DNA of 64,000 nucleotides from Symmachiella dynata. GTDB lineage: Bacteria; Planctomycetota; Planctomycetia; Planctomycetales; Planctomycetaceae. The notes beneath the pieces are model-generated. The model made no database searches, was not told the DNA's origin, and saw only the letters and a program-made list of their open reading frames with translations. The DNA lies in assembly GCF_007747995.1 (NCBI RefSeq), contig NZ_CP036276.1, forward strand, positions 310,001 through 374,000, in the 5' to 3' direction. Below, in pieces: positions 1 to 9,523 of the stretch (position 1 is its first letter; the number at the start of each line of letters is the position of its first letter). A program made the translations under genes and the position numbers.

Positions 1-1350
1 ATTAGACAAGGTGAGAATCTGCGGCTGTGCATCGCCGATCGTATAGGCTACTCCATGCGCGACCACGCCAAAGTCGTCGTTGATCGTGCCGGTGATTAAC
101 ATCTCTTCCAATGGCGAGACGCGCTGATCACGGCCGGGGAAGGTGAGTTGGATGTCCGGCCGGCGGTTGGGGAGTACCTTGAGAGAAATCAGCGGCGGCC
201 GTTTGTTCTTCCGTCCCTCGGCGTCGGTGAGTTGCAGTGTGTAGTTGCGGGATTCTCGCATCGGCAACGTTGCCACGTATTCATGCGAATCATCAACCGT
301 CATGCTGAGCGGCACATTTTGTCCGTCGTCGCTGACCAACACAGCCTGGGCGACCGATTTGTTGAGCGCGAAGGAGAGCGTCACGGTACTCCCTTCGACG
401 GCTGTCACTTGTCGCACATCTTCGGCGATTTCTGGTTCCTGATTCGTGTAGCTGGGGAATTCAATCCGCGCATCGGCCTGTAGTAGCCGCGGGTATTCGA
501 AGACTGTGACTTGGAATTCCTCAGTCCGCTGTCCGTCATACTCGACCGTATAGGTCAGGTCGCTCTCCACAATTCCGATGCGCGCGCCAAACAGCGGGTC
601 GTCCAAGCTTTTCTGCATGGGCAATGTTTGCGCAGCGTCGGTTGGGGCATCGTCGGATTCGGTTTCTGTTGTGGCGCGTGTGGTGAGCAAATTGACATCC
701 ACCGGCATCCGTGCGCCGAAGCGGGCGGTGATTACCAGTCCGGTCCCCCGCTCAACTTCGACGTTGCCGGGATCGACTTGAATTTCGAAATCGGCCAGCG
801 ACGAATTCGTAGTGGCGACCTCGTCGGAAATCACCGCTTGGGCAGTGCGGGGATTGATGCTCCACAGCCAGATCGTGACTCCCAGCATCATGAGCAACGA
901 CGCGACATGCGCATATTGCGCGCGATGGATTTTGGTATCCGGCACGACGTCGCGCCAGTCATGCAGCCGCGCGTGATTCAAGGCTTGTTGAATCACGGTT
1001 TGCTGCAAGTACCCCATCCGGCCTGGTAGCCCTTCACGTTGTTCAACAGCTGTGAGCAACAAGGAATTCAGATCGGGATGTTGTGCTTCAATGCGACGCG
1101 CTAACCATTGTGCGTCGTGTTGGCGACTTCGCGATACCAAGTACGTCAAAAATCCGACCGACAGCGCAGCCAAGAGGTATAGCGGCATCGTGTATGCGGT
1201 CGAATATCCGGCAACGGTGGAGATCCCCCACACAACGAATGCCACCACAGAAACGGCCAGCCAGTAGAACGCCAATTGCCGCCACGTGTTGTGACGTCGA
1301 TAACGTTCGCCGACGGTCTGTAACAAATAATCGAGATGCAATTCAGTCAT
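1..1350 (-). CDS. Membrane protein, DUF4175-like, partial (3' end outside window)
   Basis: The reading frame is open from an ATG at 1350 to the left edge (450 codons visible), so the C-terminus is missing. The N-terminus has two closely spaced hydrophobic helices (about residues 24-42 and 48-66), a cytoplasmic stretch with QHDAQWLARRIEAQHPDL, and a third helix near residue 150. A long extracytoplasmic part with Ig-like beta segments follows (for example FEYPRLLQADARIEFPSY). Large proteins of this layout commonly follow BatA-like genes in planctomycetes and are often called DUF4175 or simply membrane protein. It starts 33 bp after the BatA-like gene and is probably the last known member of the MoxR operon. 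Its function is unknown; a role with the VWA protein at the envelope is inferred from position only. Confidence 0.75.
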   Translation of the reverse strand, partial: MTELHLDYLLQTVGERYRRHNTWRQLAFYWLAVSVVAFVVWGISTVAGYSTAYTMPLYLLAALSVGFLTYLVSRSRQHDAQWLARRIEAQHPDLNSLLLTAVEQREGLPGRMGYLQQTVIQQALNHARLHDWRDVVPDTKIHRAQYAHVASLLMMLGVTIWLWSINPRTAQAVISDEVATTNSSLADFEIQVDPGNVEVERGTGLVITARFGARMPVDVNLLTTRATTETESDDAPTDAAQTLPMQKSLDDPLFGARIGIVESDLTYTVEYDGQRTEEFQVTVFEYPRLLQADARIEFPSYTNQEPEIAEDVRQVTAVEGSTVTLSFALNKSVAQAVLVSDDGQNVPLSMTVDDSHEYVATLPMRESRNYTLQLTDAEGRKNKRPPLISLKVLPNRRPDIQLTFPGRDQRVSPLEEMLITGTINDDFGVVAHGVAYTIGDAQPQILTLSN

Positions 1351-1383
1351 AGCTCGTCTCAAAAATGCGAGTAGACGACATCG

Positions 1384-3513
1384 TCAGGCAGCAGGTGCAG
1401 CGGCCCGTGCCGTGCGACCTGCCCACCAGGTTTCGAGTATCAACACGACCAATGCCGCCAAAACTAGCCAATGCCATAGTTTTTGACGGCTCTCCAGTTC
1501 ACGGTTTTTCAGTTGCCGCTGTTGTTGTTCTTGCTGGGCCAGTTCCGCGGCGGTCGGCGTGCGCTGTAGCACCAGTCCCAACTGTTCCAATTGTTCAACG
1601 GGTAGCGCAGCGGTTTTGCTTTCTTGCGGAGGCAGATTGACCGCGAACGCCTGTGAGCGGTCGCCGCGTTGAAACCGATAGATCCCTGGCGTATCGGTCG
1701 CGTCGGTGCTGCGGCCGTTGAATGCTAGTTGCGTCTGCACCGCATCGGGCGCTGCCAGCACAATCTCTCCTTCGCCGCCGCCTCCCTCATCCAATGTACA
1801 GACAACCGCGTCGCCGACGTAATACGCTGGTAAGTCCGCGGAGATTCCGGCGCTGCGTTCCAAAATCGCATTGAGCAGCGGCGCGAATTTTGAGGAGAGT
1901 GCCAATTGGCTCTCCTCGGGATGCCAACCGGAGGTGAATAACAACAACCGGCCTTTCCCGACGGGCACCTCGACCAGAGCTGCTGCGCCATCGTCGAAAC
2001 GGGCCAAGATCTCTGCGCCGGGGAGTGCTGCTTCATCGATCCGGCGATGTTTCCAAAAACGAATCTTGGTGAAATCGCTAAAACGCGATTCGGAAAACGA
2101 TGTGAATAGCGGATGATCGAACTGGATATCCTCCAGCATCGCATAAGTGTCCGCGTTGACTTCGGTGGCGATGATCGATTGTCCGCCAATCAACTGCGAT
2201 AATTCTTCGGCCGCCGCAGCTGACGGCAAACTATACAGTATCGTCCCGCCGTTACTGAGAAACTGTTGCAATATCGCGATCTGCTCCGCCGTCGGTTGGG
2301 CGGTCACGGTGGCCAAGGCAATGTCGCCGGGCGCAGCTACGAATTCCGTTTCGTCAGGCGCAATGATTTCTACATGCCGCGCAGGTGTATCAGCTAAAGC
2401 CCGTTCTAAAAAGTACCGCGGTTTTTGCGGGCCTTCACCGGTGTCGTCACCCAGGTACCAGATCCTCATTTGGGCCGGTTTTGCGGCAACGTGGTAGGCG
2501 ACGTTGTCGAATTCCTGGTCGTCCCCGGTCAGTTTCAGGGAGGCGGCTTCGACTTCTGCGGGACGGGGTGGGGCTTGCACGATACGGCTTTGCCCGGCGG
2601 GAACATACACGTCGATGCGTGCGTTGTCTGATGTGGGTTTTTCGTCCGATTCTGCAGCGGTTTCGACCCAGCCGATTTGGAATTGATCGCGTTGGGAGTC
2701 GGCGGCGTTGTCGATGCGGACGCGGACGGTGCCGGCGTCGCGGGTATGCCGATCTTCCGGTCCCGGGGCGACAATTTGTAAACCGGCATTGGTGGTTGCT
2801 ACCGGGGTGATCGTCGCGATGGAGACCTCGATTTCCGTCGGCCAGCGATGCGCCCGCAGTCCGGTCAAACGGCTGCCTTGCTGCAAATCGGAAATTAGGA
2901 CAATTCGTTTGGCTGCGGCGGCGGGATTAGACTCCGCGGCGGCATCGCGCGACAGTAGATCCGACGCGGCTGTCAGCGCCGCATCCAGGTGCGTCGCCCG
3001 CCAACTCGGCTTGAGGTCGTCCAACGCGCTGCGGATCATTTGCCGACGACTGCCGCTGACCGTGTTGTCCCATTCTGAAAACGTGATCAGCGGGCGAATG
3101 TGTGAATCAAAAGCGACCAAGGCGACTTGATCGTTCGCGTCGCATTGATCGACTTCTGTCAGTACCTGCTGGACAGCTTGATCCCAAAGCCCGTCGCGGC
3201 GCATGCTGGCACTGCTGTCGACCAACAGCACGACCCGCTCACCGGCGTGTTGCGCAACCAGTGCGTGACTGGTATTGCGGAAAAATGGACGCGCGAAGGC
3301 CAACGCCAACAAGCAAATCGCTAATCCACGCAGAAACAACAACCACAGGTTTTCCAACCGACTCCGCCGCGTGACCCGCAGCGGAGAAGGGGAGAGAAAC
3401 ATCAACGAGCTGAACGCCACGCGCTCGCGCGGAGTACGCCGCACGAGGTGAAACAAAATCGGCAATGAAACCGCCAAAATGCCTGCGGCATAGAGAGGAG
3501 CTAAGAAACTCAT
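1384..3513 (-). CDS. BatA-like membrane protein with von Willebrand factor A domain
   Basis: The 709-residue protein opens with the BatA N-terminal module (FLAPLYAAGILAVSLPILFH, then RRTPRERVAFSSLMFL), two membrane helices and a VWA domain with the MIDAS-type motif LLVDSSASMR near residue 95. The long middle part (about residues 300-650) resembles glutamine-amidotransferase-like or DUF4159-like folds seen in such proteins. A final helix (WLVLAALVVLILETWW) anchors the C-terminus. ATG at 3513 overlaps the stop of the DUF58 gene by four bases and is preceded by GGAGGGGCGT, so translation is probably coupled. BatA-type proteins work with MoxR ATPases and DUF58 proteins in envelope or stress functions in other bacteria; the substrate here is unknown. 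Confidence 0.85.
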   Translation of the reverse strand: MSFLAPLYAAGILAVSLPILFHLVRRTPRERVAFSSLMFLSPSPLRVTRRSRLENLWLLFLRGLAICLLALAFARPFFRNTSHALVAQHAGERVVLLVDSSASMRRDGLWDQAVQQVLTEVDQCDANDQVALVAFDSHIRPLITFSEWDNTVSGSRRQMIRSALDDLKPSWRATHLDAALTAASDLLSRDAAAESNPAAAAKRIVLISDLQQGSRLTGLRAHRWPTEIEVSIATITPVATTNAGLQIVAPGPEDRHTRDAGTVRVRIDNAADSQRDQFQIGWVETAAESDEKPTSDNARIDVYVPAGQSRIVQAPPRPAEVEAASLKLTGDDQEFDNVAYHVAAKPAQMRIWYLGDDTGEGPQKPRYFLERALADTPARHVEIIAPDETEFVAAPGDIALATVTAQPTAEQIAILQQFLSNGGTILYSLPSAAAAEELSQLIGGQSIIATEVNADTYAMLEDIQFDHPLFTSFSESRFSDFTKIRFWKHRRIDEAALPGAEILARFDDGAAALVEVPVGKGRLLLFTSGWHPEESQLALSSKFAPLLNAILERSAGISADLPAYYVGDAVVCTLDEGGGGEGEIVLAAPDAVQTQLAFNGRSTDATDTPGIYRFQRGDRSQAFAVNLPPQESKTAALPVEQLEQLGLVLQRTPTAAELAQQEQQQRQLKNRELESRQKLWHWLVLAALVVLILETWWAGRTARAAAPAA

Positions 3514-4460
3514 ACGCCCCTCCTGGAAACTCGCCGTCCGCGACGCATTCGCGCCTGCAAGAAATCATGCAGCGCCCCGTCCAGCGGTTGGTTGGTTGTC
3601 AGCGGAAAGTATTCGATTCCCAACTTGTCACATGTTGCCCGCACGGATTGATTGTGCGCTTCCAGTTTTTCGAGATACCCGGGGCGGACCTGTTGGGGAT
3701 CGACATACAAATCGCGTCCCGTTTCTAAATCCTCAAACAGCAACGATTCCTCGAAGTCGAAACTCGTCTCGGCTGGGTCGAGAATTTGAAACAGAATCAC
3801 ATCCTGCCCTCGTGACCTGAGCGTCCCCAGCGCGGTTTCTAATCCGTCCAGCTCTGCCAAGCAATCAGACAGGATCACCACAATCCCTCGACGGCTGACG
3901 TACTCCGCGAACTGCCGCAGCGGCTCGGCAACGTCTGTCCCGCGACCGGCCGAGGGGCGCTCGAGCGCCAACATCAGCCGTCGCAATTGTCCGGGGCGAT
4001 AATGCGGCGGTAAGATATCGTCGAGGCGTTCATCAAAACGGACCAGCCCAACCGCGTCGTGTTGCAGTGACAAAAAATAGGCCAACGTTCCAGCCAACGT
4101 TGCCGCATAGTCGGCTTTGGTGTAACCCAAGCTGCCGTAACTCATCGACCGGCTGCTGTCGACCGCCAGATGGCAGCGGAGGTTGGTTTCATCTTCGAAG
4201 CGTTTGATGTAGTGCCGGTCGCTGCGGGCGTACAGTTTCCAGTCGAGATATCGCGGGTCATCTCCCGGACTGTATTGGCGATACTCGGAGAACTCGACGG
4301 AAAAACCGTGATAGGGACTCCGGTGCAGCCCATGCATGAATCCCTGCACGACGATCTTGGCCCGCAATTCTAACGCCTTGATCCGCATCAACGATCCGGG
4401 ATCAAGAATCTCGTCGCTGCGGCGCGCGGCCGGGGTCAAGTTTACGGCGGGCTGAGTCAT
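3510..4460 (-). CDS. DUF58 domain protein (VWA-like MoxR partner)
   Basis: This 316-residue protein carries the DUF58 signature: GFSVEFSEYRQYSPGDDPRY around residue 52, then LDWKLYARSDRHYIKRFEDE. A VWA-like fold follows with LAVDSSRSM (about residue 98) and ILSDCLAEL. There are no membrane helices, so it is cytoplasmic or peripheral. It sits between MoxR and the BatA-like gene with 4-bp stop/start overlaps on both sides, the usual order in MoxR operons. In the family the DUF58 protein is thought to act as adaptor or substrate of the MoxR AAA+ ATPase. Recognition is strong; the physiological role is not shown by the sequence. Confidence 0.9.
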   Translation of the reverse strand: MTQPAVNLTPAARRSDEILDPGSLMRIKALELRAKIVVQGFMHGLHRSPYHGFSVEFSEYRQYSPGDDPRYLDWKLYARSDRHYIKRFEDETNLRCHLAVDSSRSMSYGSLGYTKADYAATLAGTLAYFLSLQHDAVGLVRFDERLDDILPPHYRPGQLRRLMLALERPSAGRGTDVAEPLRQFAEYVSRRGIVVILSDCLAELDGLETALGTLRSRGQDVILFQILDPAETSFDFEESLLFEDLETGRDLYVDPQQVRPGYLEKLEAHNQSVRATCDKLGIEYFPLTTNQPLDGALHDFLQARMRRGRRVSRRGV

Positions 4461-5479
4461 CGCGCAGCAGGCCTTTCCACGGTTTCCAATAACCGCTCGA
4501 CGACTGACTCCACTGTCACTCCTTCGGCCTCCGCGCGGTAGTTGACCAAAACTCGGTGCCGCATCGTGGGGTGCACGAGGGCGCGAATATCGTCTTCACT
4601 CACATGGGCGCGACCGTTTAACAAGGCCCGCGCCTTAGCACCGAGCACAAGGTTTTGTGCCGCTCGTAACCCGGCACCCCAGCTGACCCACTCGTTGACA
4701 AACTCCGGTGCCTCGGCTGTGTTGGGGCGAGATGCCGCTGCCAATCGCACGGCGTAACGCACGACATCCTCGGCCACGGGGACTTGACGAACGATCTCAT
4801 GAAATTGCTGCACATCCTGGCCGGTGTAGAGTGCTTGAATTTTTTCCGCAGCCACCGATGTCGTGCGAGTGACGACGGCCACCTCGTCATCTTCGGGCAA
4901 GTAATCGATCACGATGTTGAACATGAAGCGGTCCAACTGCGCTTCGGGGAGCGGATAGGTGCCTTCCATTTCGATCGGATTTTGCGTCGCCAACACAAAA
5001 AATGGTTCTTCCAAGCGGTACTTCACGCCGGCAGCGGTGACTTGATGCTCCTGCATGGCCTCCAACAGCGCCGCTTGTGTTTTGGGCGGGGTGCGGTTGA
5101 TTTCATCGGCCAGAAGCACATTGGCAAAAATCGGTCCTTTGACAAATTGCAACGTACGGTGCCCGTGCGCATCCTCTTCCAGAATCTCGGTGCCGGTGAT
5201 ATCCGCCGGCATCAAGTCGGGAGTGAATTGAATTCGCTGGAATTTTAAATCAAACACCTGCGCGATCGAATTGACGAGCAATGTCTTGGCCAGTCCCGGC
5301 GCGCCGGTGATCAGACAATGTCCACCAGCGAACAGCCCATACAAGAGTTGGTCGATGACCTCCTGCTGTCCGATGATGGTTTTAGACAACTCATTCTGGA
5401 TCAAGCCCCGCGCCGCATGGACCCGTTCCACGAGTTGTTGCTGTGTTTCAAAACTCTCAGCCGCCGTCGCCAATTCCAC
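4457..5479 (-). CDS. MoxR family AAA+ ATPase
   Basis: This is a 340-residue AAA+ ATPase. Walker A is GAPGLAKT (about residue 59), Walker B and the following segment read VLLADEINRTPPKTQAALLE, and sensor 1 is FVLATQNPIE. The C-terminal lid carries the usual MoxR ending with DDIRALVHPTMRHRVLVNY. Length and layout are normal for MoxR. The start is a GTG at 5479 with GGGGAG five bases upstream. It is the first gene of a tightly overlapping operon with DUF58, BatA-like and DUF4175-like genes. MoxR proteins act as chaperone-like ATPases, often loading metal ions or remodelling VWA proteins; the client here is probably the BatA-like protein. Confidence 0.93.
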   Translation of the reverse strand: MELATAAESFETQQQLVERVHAARGLIQNELSKTIIGQQEVIDQLLYGLFAGGHCLITGAPGLAKTLLVNSIAQVFDLKFQRIQFTPDLMPADITGTEILEEDAHGHRTLQFVKGPIFANVLLADEINRTPPKTQAALLEAMQEHQVTAAGVKYRLEEPFFVLATQNPIEMEGTYPLPEAQLDRFMFNIVIDYLPEDDEVAVVTRTTSVAAEKIQALYTGQDVQQFHEIVRQVPVAEDVVRYAVRLAAASRPNTAEAPEFVNEWVSWGAGLRAAQNLVLGAKARALLNGRAHVSEDDIRALVHPTMRHRVLVNYRAEAEGVTVESVVERLLETVERPAAR

Positions 5480-5526
5480 AATCGCTCCCCTTTAGTTTGT
5501 CCTCAAGCCTGTTAGTTAATAGGAAA

Positions 5527-5551
5527 GTAGGTCATGCACAGCATGACCTAC
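5527..5551. repeat. Perfect palindromic repeat, GTCATGC-ACA-GCATGAC family
   Basis: Eleven-base arms GTAGGTCATGC and GCATGACCTAC are separated by ACA and form a perfect hairpin. It lies in the gap between the DUF4159 gene and moxR. The same core occurs as an inverted pair at 21789-21857 and again at 42710-42726. No T-run follows, so it does not look like a classical terminator. The phrase CCTCAAGCCTG flanks it on both sides (near 5502 and 5597). Confidence 0.8.
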
Positions 5552-5628
5552 ATGGGCATGGCATGCGTTTGTGGTAAACGTGCTCATCAGTTGTTGTCCT
5601 CAAGCCTGTCACCTCAAGCCTCACCACT

Positions 5629-6456
5629 TCAATGCGTCATCGCATAAAACACGATGTTGATTCCCAGCGGATAGGCTTTCTTCTCTGAAAATTCGTGGAA
5701 ATACCATTCGTTTTCCCCTTCGCGCTCCCAGCCGTCGCCCAGATCGGTGTTGTGGCAAATGAACGCCATCATTCGGCCGTTGTCGTCGAAGATTGCTTTG
5801 TAGTGCACTTGCCGCGAGTCTTCGCCGCGCTCCCAGGTGATGCCCCGATCACGGCCCCATTCGGCGGCGTGGATGCTGGGGACCTGCGGGCGTTCTTTGA
5901 GGTCGTACACGCAATGAAAGATCGGATGCTCTAACGGAATCTCCACCGGTTCGCGGTCGGGGAAGACGCGTTTGATTTCGCGATAGAAGTTTTCCCATTC
6001 GCGATATCCCCAAAAGTCGTCGACCATCAAAAAACCGCCGTTGAGGAGATACCGCCGCAGCGCCACGATCTCGGCTTCCTCGAAATACAAGTTGCCCGGT
6101 TCGATCATGTAGAGAAACGGGTAATCGAACAGTTCCTCATCGGTCAGCCGCAGAACCTTGCCGTTGGGATCGACTTTTAACGAAGTCAATTGCTGCAAGC
6201 GAAAGGAGAAGTTCAAATCGCTGTCGGGGTAGTCGGTCCGCCATTTGCCTCTCCGGCCGTACGATCCGTACCGGACGCGGGCAAAAGTGAACACGTCACT
6301 TTGAAACTGCTTATCGATTTGCCATTCCGGCACACCGCCGCGGCCTCTGGGACTACGGTCGCGTCGAAAGCGGTGGCGACGTTGAGCATGAGAAATCTGC
6401 GCCAAACAAATCGCGATCAGAGCGACTGTGATCAGGATCGGCAAACGTCGTGACAT
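5629..6456 (-). CDS. DUF4159 domain protein, exported
   Basis: This 275-residue protein begins with a signal peptide (MSRRLPILITVALIAICLAQ, cleavage near SHA). It contains the DUF4159 core: LYMIEPGNLYFEEAEIVALR and then RYLLNGGFLMVDDFWGYREW, which resembles a glutamine-amidotransferase-like fold. The ATG at 6456 is preferred over the two upstream GTG codons because GAGGAG lies five bases before it. It is followed after 149 bp by the MoxR operon on the same strand, and planctomycete DUF4159 genes often sit beside MoxR/BatA blocks. It probably acts outside the cytoplasm. The biochemical function of the family is unknown. Confidence 0.85.
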   Translation of the reverse strand: MSRRLPILITVALIAICLAQISHAQRRHRFRRDRSPRGRGGVPEWQIDKQFQSDVFTFARVRYGSYGRRGKWRTDYPDSDLNFSFRLQQLTSLKVDPNGKVLRLTDEELFDYPFLYMIEPGNLYFEEAEIVALRRYLLNGGFLMVDDFWGYREWENFYREIKRVFPDREPVEIPLEHPIFHCVYDLKERPQVPSIHAAEWGRDRGITWERGEDSRQVHYKAIFDDNGRMMAFICHNTDLGDGWEREGENEWYFHEFSEKKAYPLGINIVFYAMTH

Positions 6457-6486
6457 CACCACTCCTCGACGATGACGGCTGTGGAA

Positions 6487-9096
6487 CTAGTCAGCTTTCG
6501 TCTCTATTGGTTCGGCAGATTCTTGCGGTTCGGCGGATTTCTGTTCCCGGTGGATTTTCAGTAGTAAGCGATGCGCCTCTCGAAAGCGGGGCGCTTCTTC
6601 TAGTGCGCGAAGCAAATGGTTTTTCGCTGATAGGGGATCGTTTTTGTGCAACAAACGTGCCAATTGGTAGTGCGCGTCGATCGCCACATGGGGTTCAAGT
6701 TCCAAAACGGCTTGATAAGCAGCGACCGCCGTTGCGGGTTTCCCAAGTTCACGGCACGCCCGCGCCCAGGCATTATACGCGCGGGGCAACAGCGGGTTGA
6801 CCGAAATAATTCGATTTGCGTTGATTTCCACCGCTTTCCAGTCTTGGCGCTCAACGGCCAGCGTCAACAAACGCAGGTAGACTGGCAGCGCATCGGGACT
6901 ACGTGTTGCCAGTTTTTCCAACACCGTCGTCTCTTGATCCGTCTCGCCCAATTGTCGATGGGCAGTTGCTAATAGCACGTACGCATTTTCACTGGAAATA
7001 TTTTCGGGAAGCAATTCCAACAGCTTTTGTAGCGGCTGCTTTGCGGACTCCCATTGCTCGGCTGCCAAGAGTGTTTTGGCGTGTTCGGTAAGTACAGCAA
7101 TATTTTTCGAGTCCAACGGATCGCCGGCGTCCGCCTCGATAATGCCGGTCTCATCGCGGCGCGGTTCCGTCCAGTCGACATCCGGTCCTAGTGCCAATGC
7201 GCGCTTACGGGCGAACTTGGCGAAATCATTTTCTAACTTTGCCAAGCCTTCGGTGCGACGTTCCAATGCCACATTGACCGGCACTCCCGCTCCCAAGTCG
7301 TGCAGGATCAGTTTCAAGGTGTCCAGCCCATGTTTCTCAATCAAGTGCTCGACAACCAGGGATGATTGAAAATAGGCAAACTGCAAGTGCATGCCGCTGG
7401 GCGGGGACATAAAGGCACTGCTCAATTGACTGACCGGTGTCAGCTTGTCGTCCAAGATCCATTTTCGATACTGAGGCGTCATCGACTGCCCCCAGCGACC
7501 ATTGGCTTGCCGTTCTTCGTAGACCGAAATGCCTTCACTGAGCCAACGGGGCATTTTGTTGTTGGTGAGATTTAACGTCACCGTGTGACAGAATTCGTGC
7601 CACAAGACCGACTCCCAATTCGTGGGATTTCCCGCCTGGGAGGCAGGGCTGTTGGCCGTAATCACATTGCCAAAGCAGACACCCAGATACCCCGCGCCTC
7701 CCGGCATGCCGAACGTGCGGACGGCGAAGTCTGACTGGTCGGGAAAGATTTCCACAATCACCGGAGCGGACAACTGCAGATCATATTTTTCACACAACGT
7801 TTGTTTCGCGCGCTGCAACAACTGCAGCACGCGCGGCCCATAGACGGCTGCTTCGCGGGCATCCATCCGCACGATGAAATCGTCGTCTTCCAATGTGCGG
7901 AACTTGGCTAGGTTTTCCTGCAGCGTGATGAGATTAAAACTGACCACATCGTAACCGTCGCTCTTGAAACCGGCCTGGGCCAATTGCCAACCCTCTTCTT
8001 CTTTGCCCAGACGCAACAGATCCTGCGCGAGTTGAATCGTAGCGGGTGCGAAGTCGGCATCCTGTTCCAGCGCGCGGCGTTGATACGCGGCGCCTTCGCG
8101 AAAGCGATAATTCCGCGACAACTTTTTACCTATCAAATAATCCATACTCGGCTCGTTGACGGCGCGACCGCGTGCGGCGGCGCGATATGCTTGTTCGCCT
8201 TTGGGGTCAGCCGCATAATGCGCCAACACCGCGCGGTAGGCCCAGGCCTGACTTTGAAGCGGATTAATTTCCAGCACTAAGCGAATCGCCGCTTCCGCGT
8301 CGTCGTAGCGTTCCGCATCGATCAAACGGTCAATTGTAAACAGCAAACTCGGCACGTGCTGTGGATTAATTTCTAATGCACGATCTAGCGCCTGTTGCGC
8401 GGCTTGGGAATCACTGGAAGCCAGTGCCCGCGCCAAGCCGAATTGGACGTCGGGGTCGTCGGGGAACTGTTTGACTGCTGCACGAAATTCTTCGGCAGCG
8501 AGCGCGTCGTCATGTTTCTCCAGCGCCAGATTGCCGATCGCTACATAGGCGTCGGGCCGATTGGGATTTTCTTTTTTGGCGCGGTCGTAAAAATTGAGCA
8601 GGACATCGCGCGGCTCCGCTTCTAGTTGTAACAAGGCGTCGCCGCAAGCCACCAGATTGGCTGTGTCCGTATATCGCCAAGGAAAGCGGAGGATCAGTCG
8701 CCGAATTTCGGCGAGTTCCGCCTGTGCTTGTTCCTGCTGGCCCGCTTTGTGAAACATCTGCCGCGACATGAGCCGTAGGCGGATGCTCCAGGGATAACGT
8801 TTTAGCGCGGCTGTGGTGGCGGCGCGTGCCTCTTCATGACGGCCGAGCATGAGTTGCGATTCGACATGCAGGACCGGCCAATCTTCACCGTAACGACGCG
8901 CGTCGAGAGCCTGTTGCGTGACCGTAATGCATTGTTGGTACCGTCCGGTTTGAAATAGCTCGCGGGTATCGTCCAATTCGGTAGCGTGGGCAACAGAACC
9001 AGCGCAGAGGGTGATTGCGATGACCAAACCGGTGAACCGCAGCCAATCGCATCGGGGACGTGTACAGGGATGGGACAATCGCGGGGAACACGGCAT
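6487..9096 (-). CDS. TPR-repeat protein with central HExxH metallopeptidase-like domain, exported
   Basis: An N-terminal hydrophobic segment (about residues 20-36, ending SVAHA) looks like a signal peptide. TPR-like helical repeats fill both the N-terminal 380 and the C-terminal 220 residues. Between them, near residue 500, lies a gluzincin-type centre: WHEFCHTVTLNL followed by PRWLSEGISVYEE, giving two zinc-binding histidines and a downstream glutamate, as in peptidase MA-like proteins. ATG at 9096 is chosen over starts 48-57 bp upstream because AGGAAGG sits about seven bases before it. It is the first gene of the minus-strand block leading to DUF4159 and MoxR. Zinc binding looks possible; proteolytic activity and substrate are unproven. 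Confidence 0.8.
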   Translation of the reverse strand: MPCSPRLSHPCTRPRCDWLRFTGLVIAITLCAGSVAHATELDDTRELFQTGRYQQCITVTQQALDARRYGEDWPVLHVESQLMLGRHEEARAATTAALKRYPWSIRLRLMSRQMFHKAGQQEQAQAELAEIRRLILRFPWRYTDTANLVACGDALLQLEAEPRDVLLNFYDRAKKENPNRPDAYVAIGNLALEKHDDALAAEEFRAAVKQFPDDPDVQFGLARALASSDSQAAQQALDRALEINPQHVPSLLFTIDRLIDAERYDDAEAAIRLVLEINPLQSQAWAYRAVLAHYAADPKGEQAYRAAARGRAVNEPSMDYLIGKKLSRNYRFREGAAYQRRALEQDADFAPATIQLAQDLLRLGKEEEGWQLAQAGFKSDGYDVVSFNLITLQENLAKFRTLEDDDFIVRMDAREAAVYGPRVLQLLQRAKQTLCEKYDLQLSAPVIVEIFPDQSDFAVRTFGMPGGAGYLGVCFGNVITANSPASQAGNPTNWESVLWHEFCHTVTLNLTNNKMPRWLSEGISVYEERQANGRWGQSMTPQYRKWILDDKLTPVSQLSSAFMSPPSGMHLQFAYFQSSLVVEHLIEKHGLDTLKLILHDLGAGVPVNVALERRTEGLAKLENDFAKFARKRALALGPDVDWTEPRRDETGIIEADAGDPLDSKNIAVLTEHAKTLLAAEQWESAKQPLQKLLELLPENISSENAYVLLATAHRQLGETDQETTVLEKLATRSPDALPVYLRLLTLAVERQDWKAVEINANRIISVNPLLPRAYNAWARACRELGKPATAVAAYQAVLELEPHVAIDAHYQLARLLHKNDPLSAKNHLLRALEEAPRFREAHRLLLKIHREQKSAEPQESAEPIETKAD

Positions 9097-9402
9097 GGGG
9101 CCCCTTCCTCGGCGACAACAGCGCTGTTCGCCGAACCCGGACATGAGTTTCAAAAACCCGCTGCTGCTAGTCGTCGCCTTCGACGCTTAAGGCACACAGC
9201 CAGGCAATGGCAGATTTTCAATCCCACCGAACGGCATCCGCGCAAGCGGCCAACCGTGTCCTGCGGCAGGGCCTTTTCACTGACAGCAAGTCCCTCAATG
9301 TTGCATTCGCAACGGTAGCTGAATTTTGAGATAGACGCAAGAACAATAACCGCAACCACATCCGCCCGCTGGTGCCCCAAGATCACGAAACGGGGCGACG
9401 AT

Positions 9403-9432
9403 TTGCACACGCCGCACGGCGTCGGCTACAAT
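9403..9432 (+). promoter_or_regulatory. Candidate sigma70-type promoter
   Basis: TTGCAC and TACAAT are separated by 18 bases, about 90 bp upstream of the gene at 9524. This is the best hexamer pair in the 9097-9523 gap, which otherwise shows no coding signal. Prediction by eye only. Confidence 0.4.
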
Positions 9433-9523
9433 CAAGATCAGCTACCGGCAACACGTTGTTGCCAAAGAGGCAGCAATTTGTGGAACGGGACCTTCCCCCT
9501 CGCCAACAGCAAAACAGATTTCT

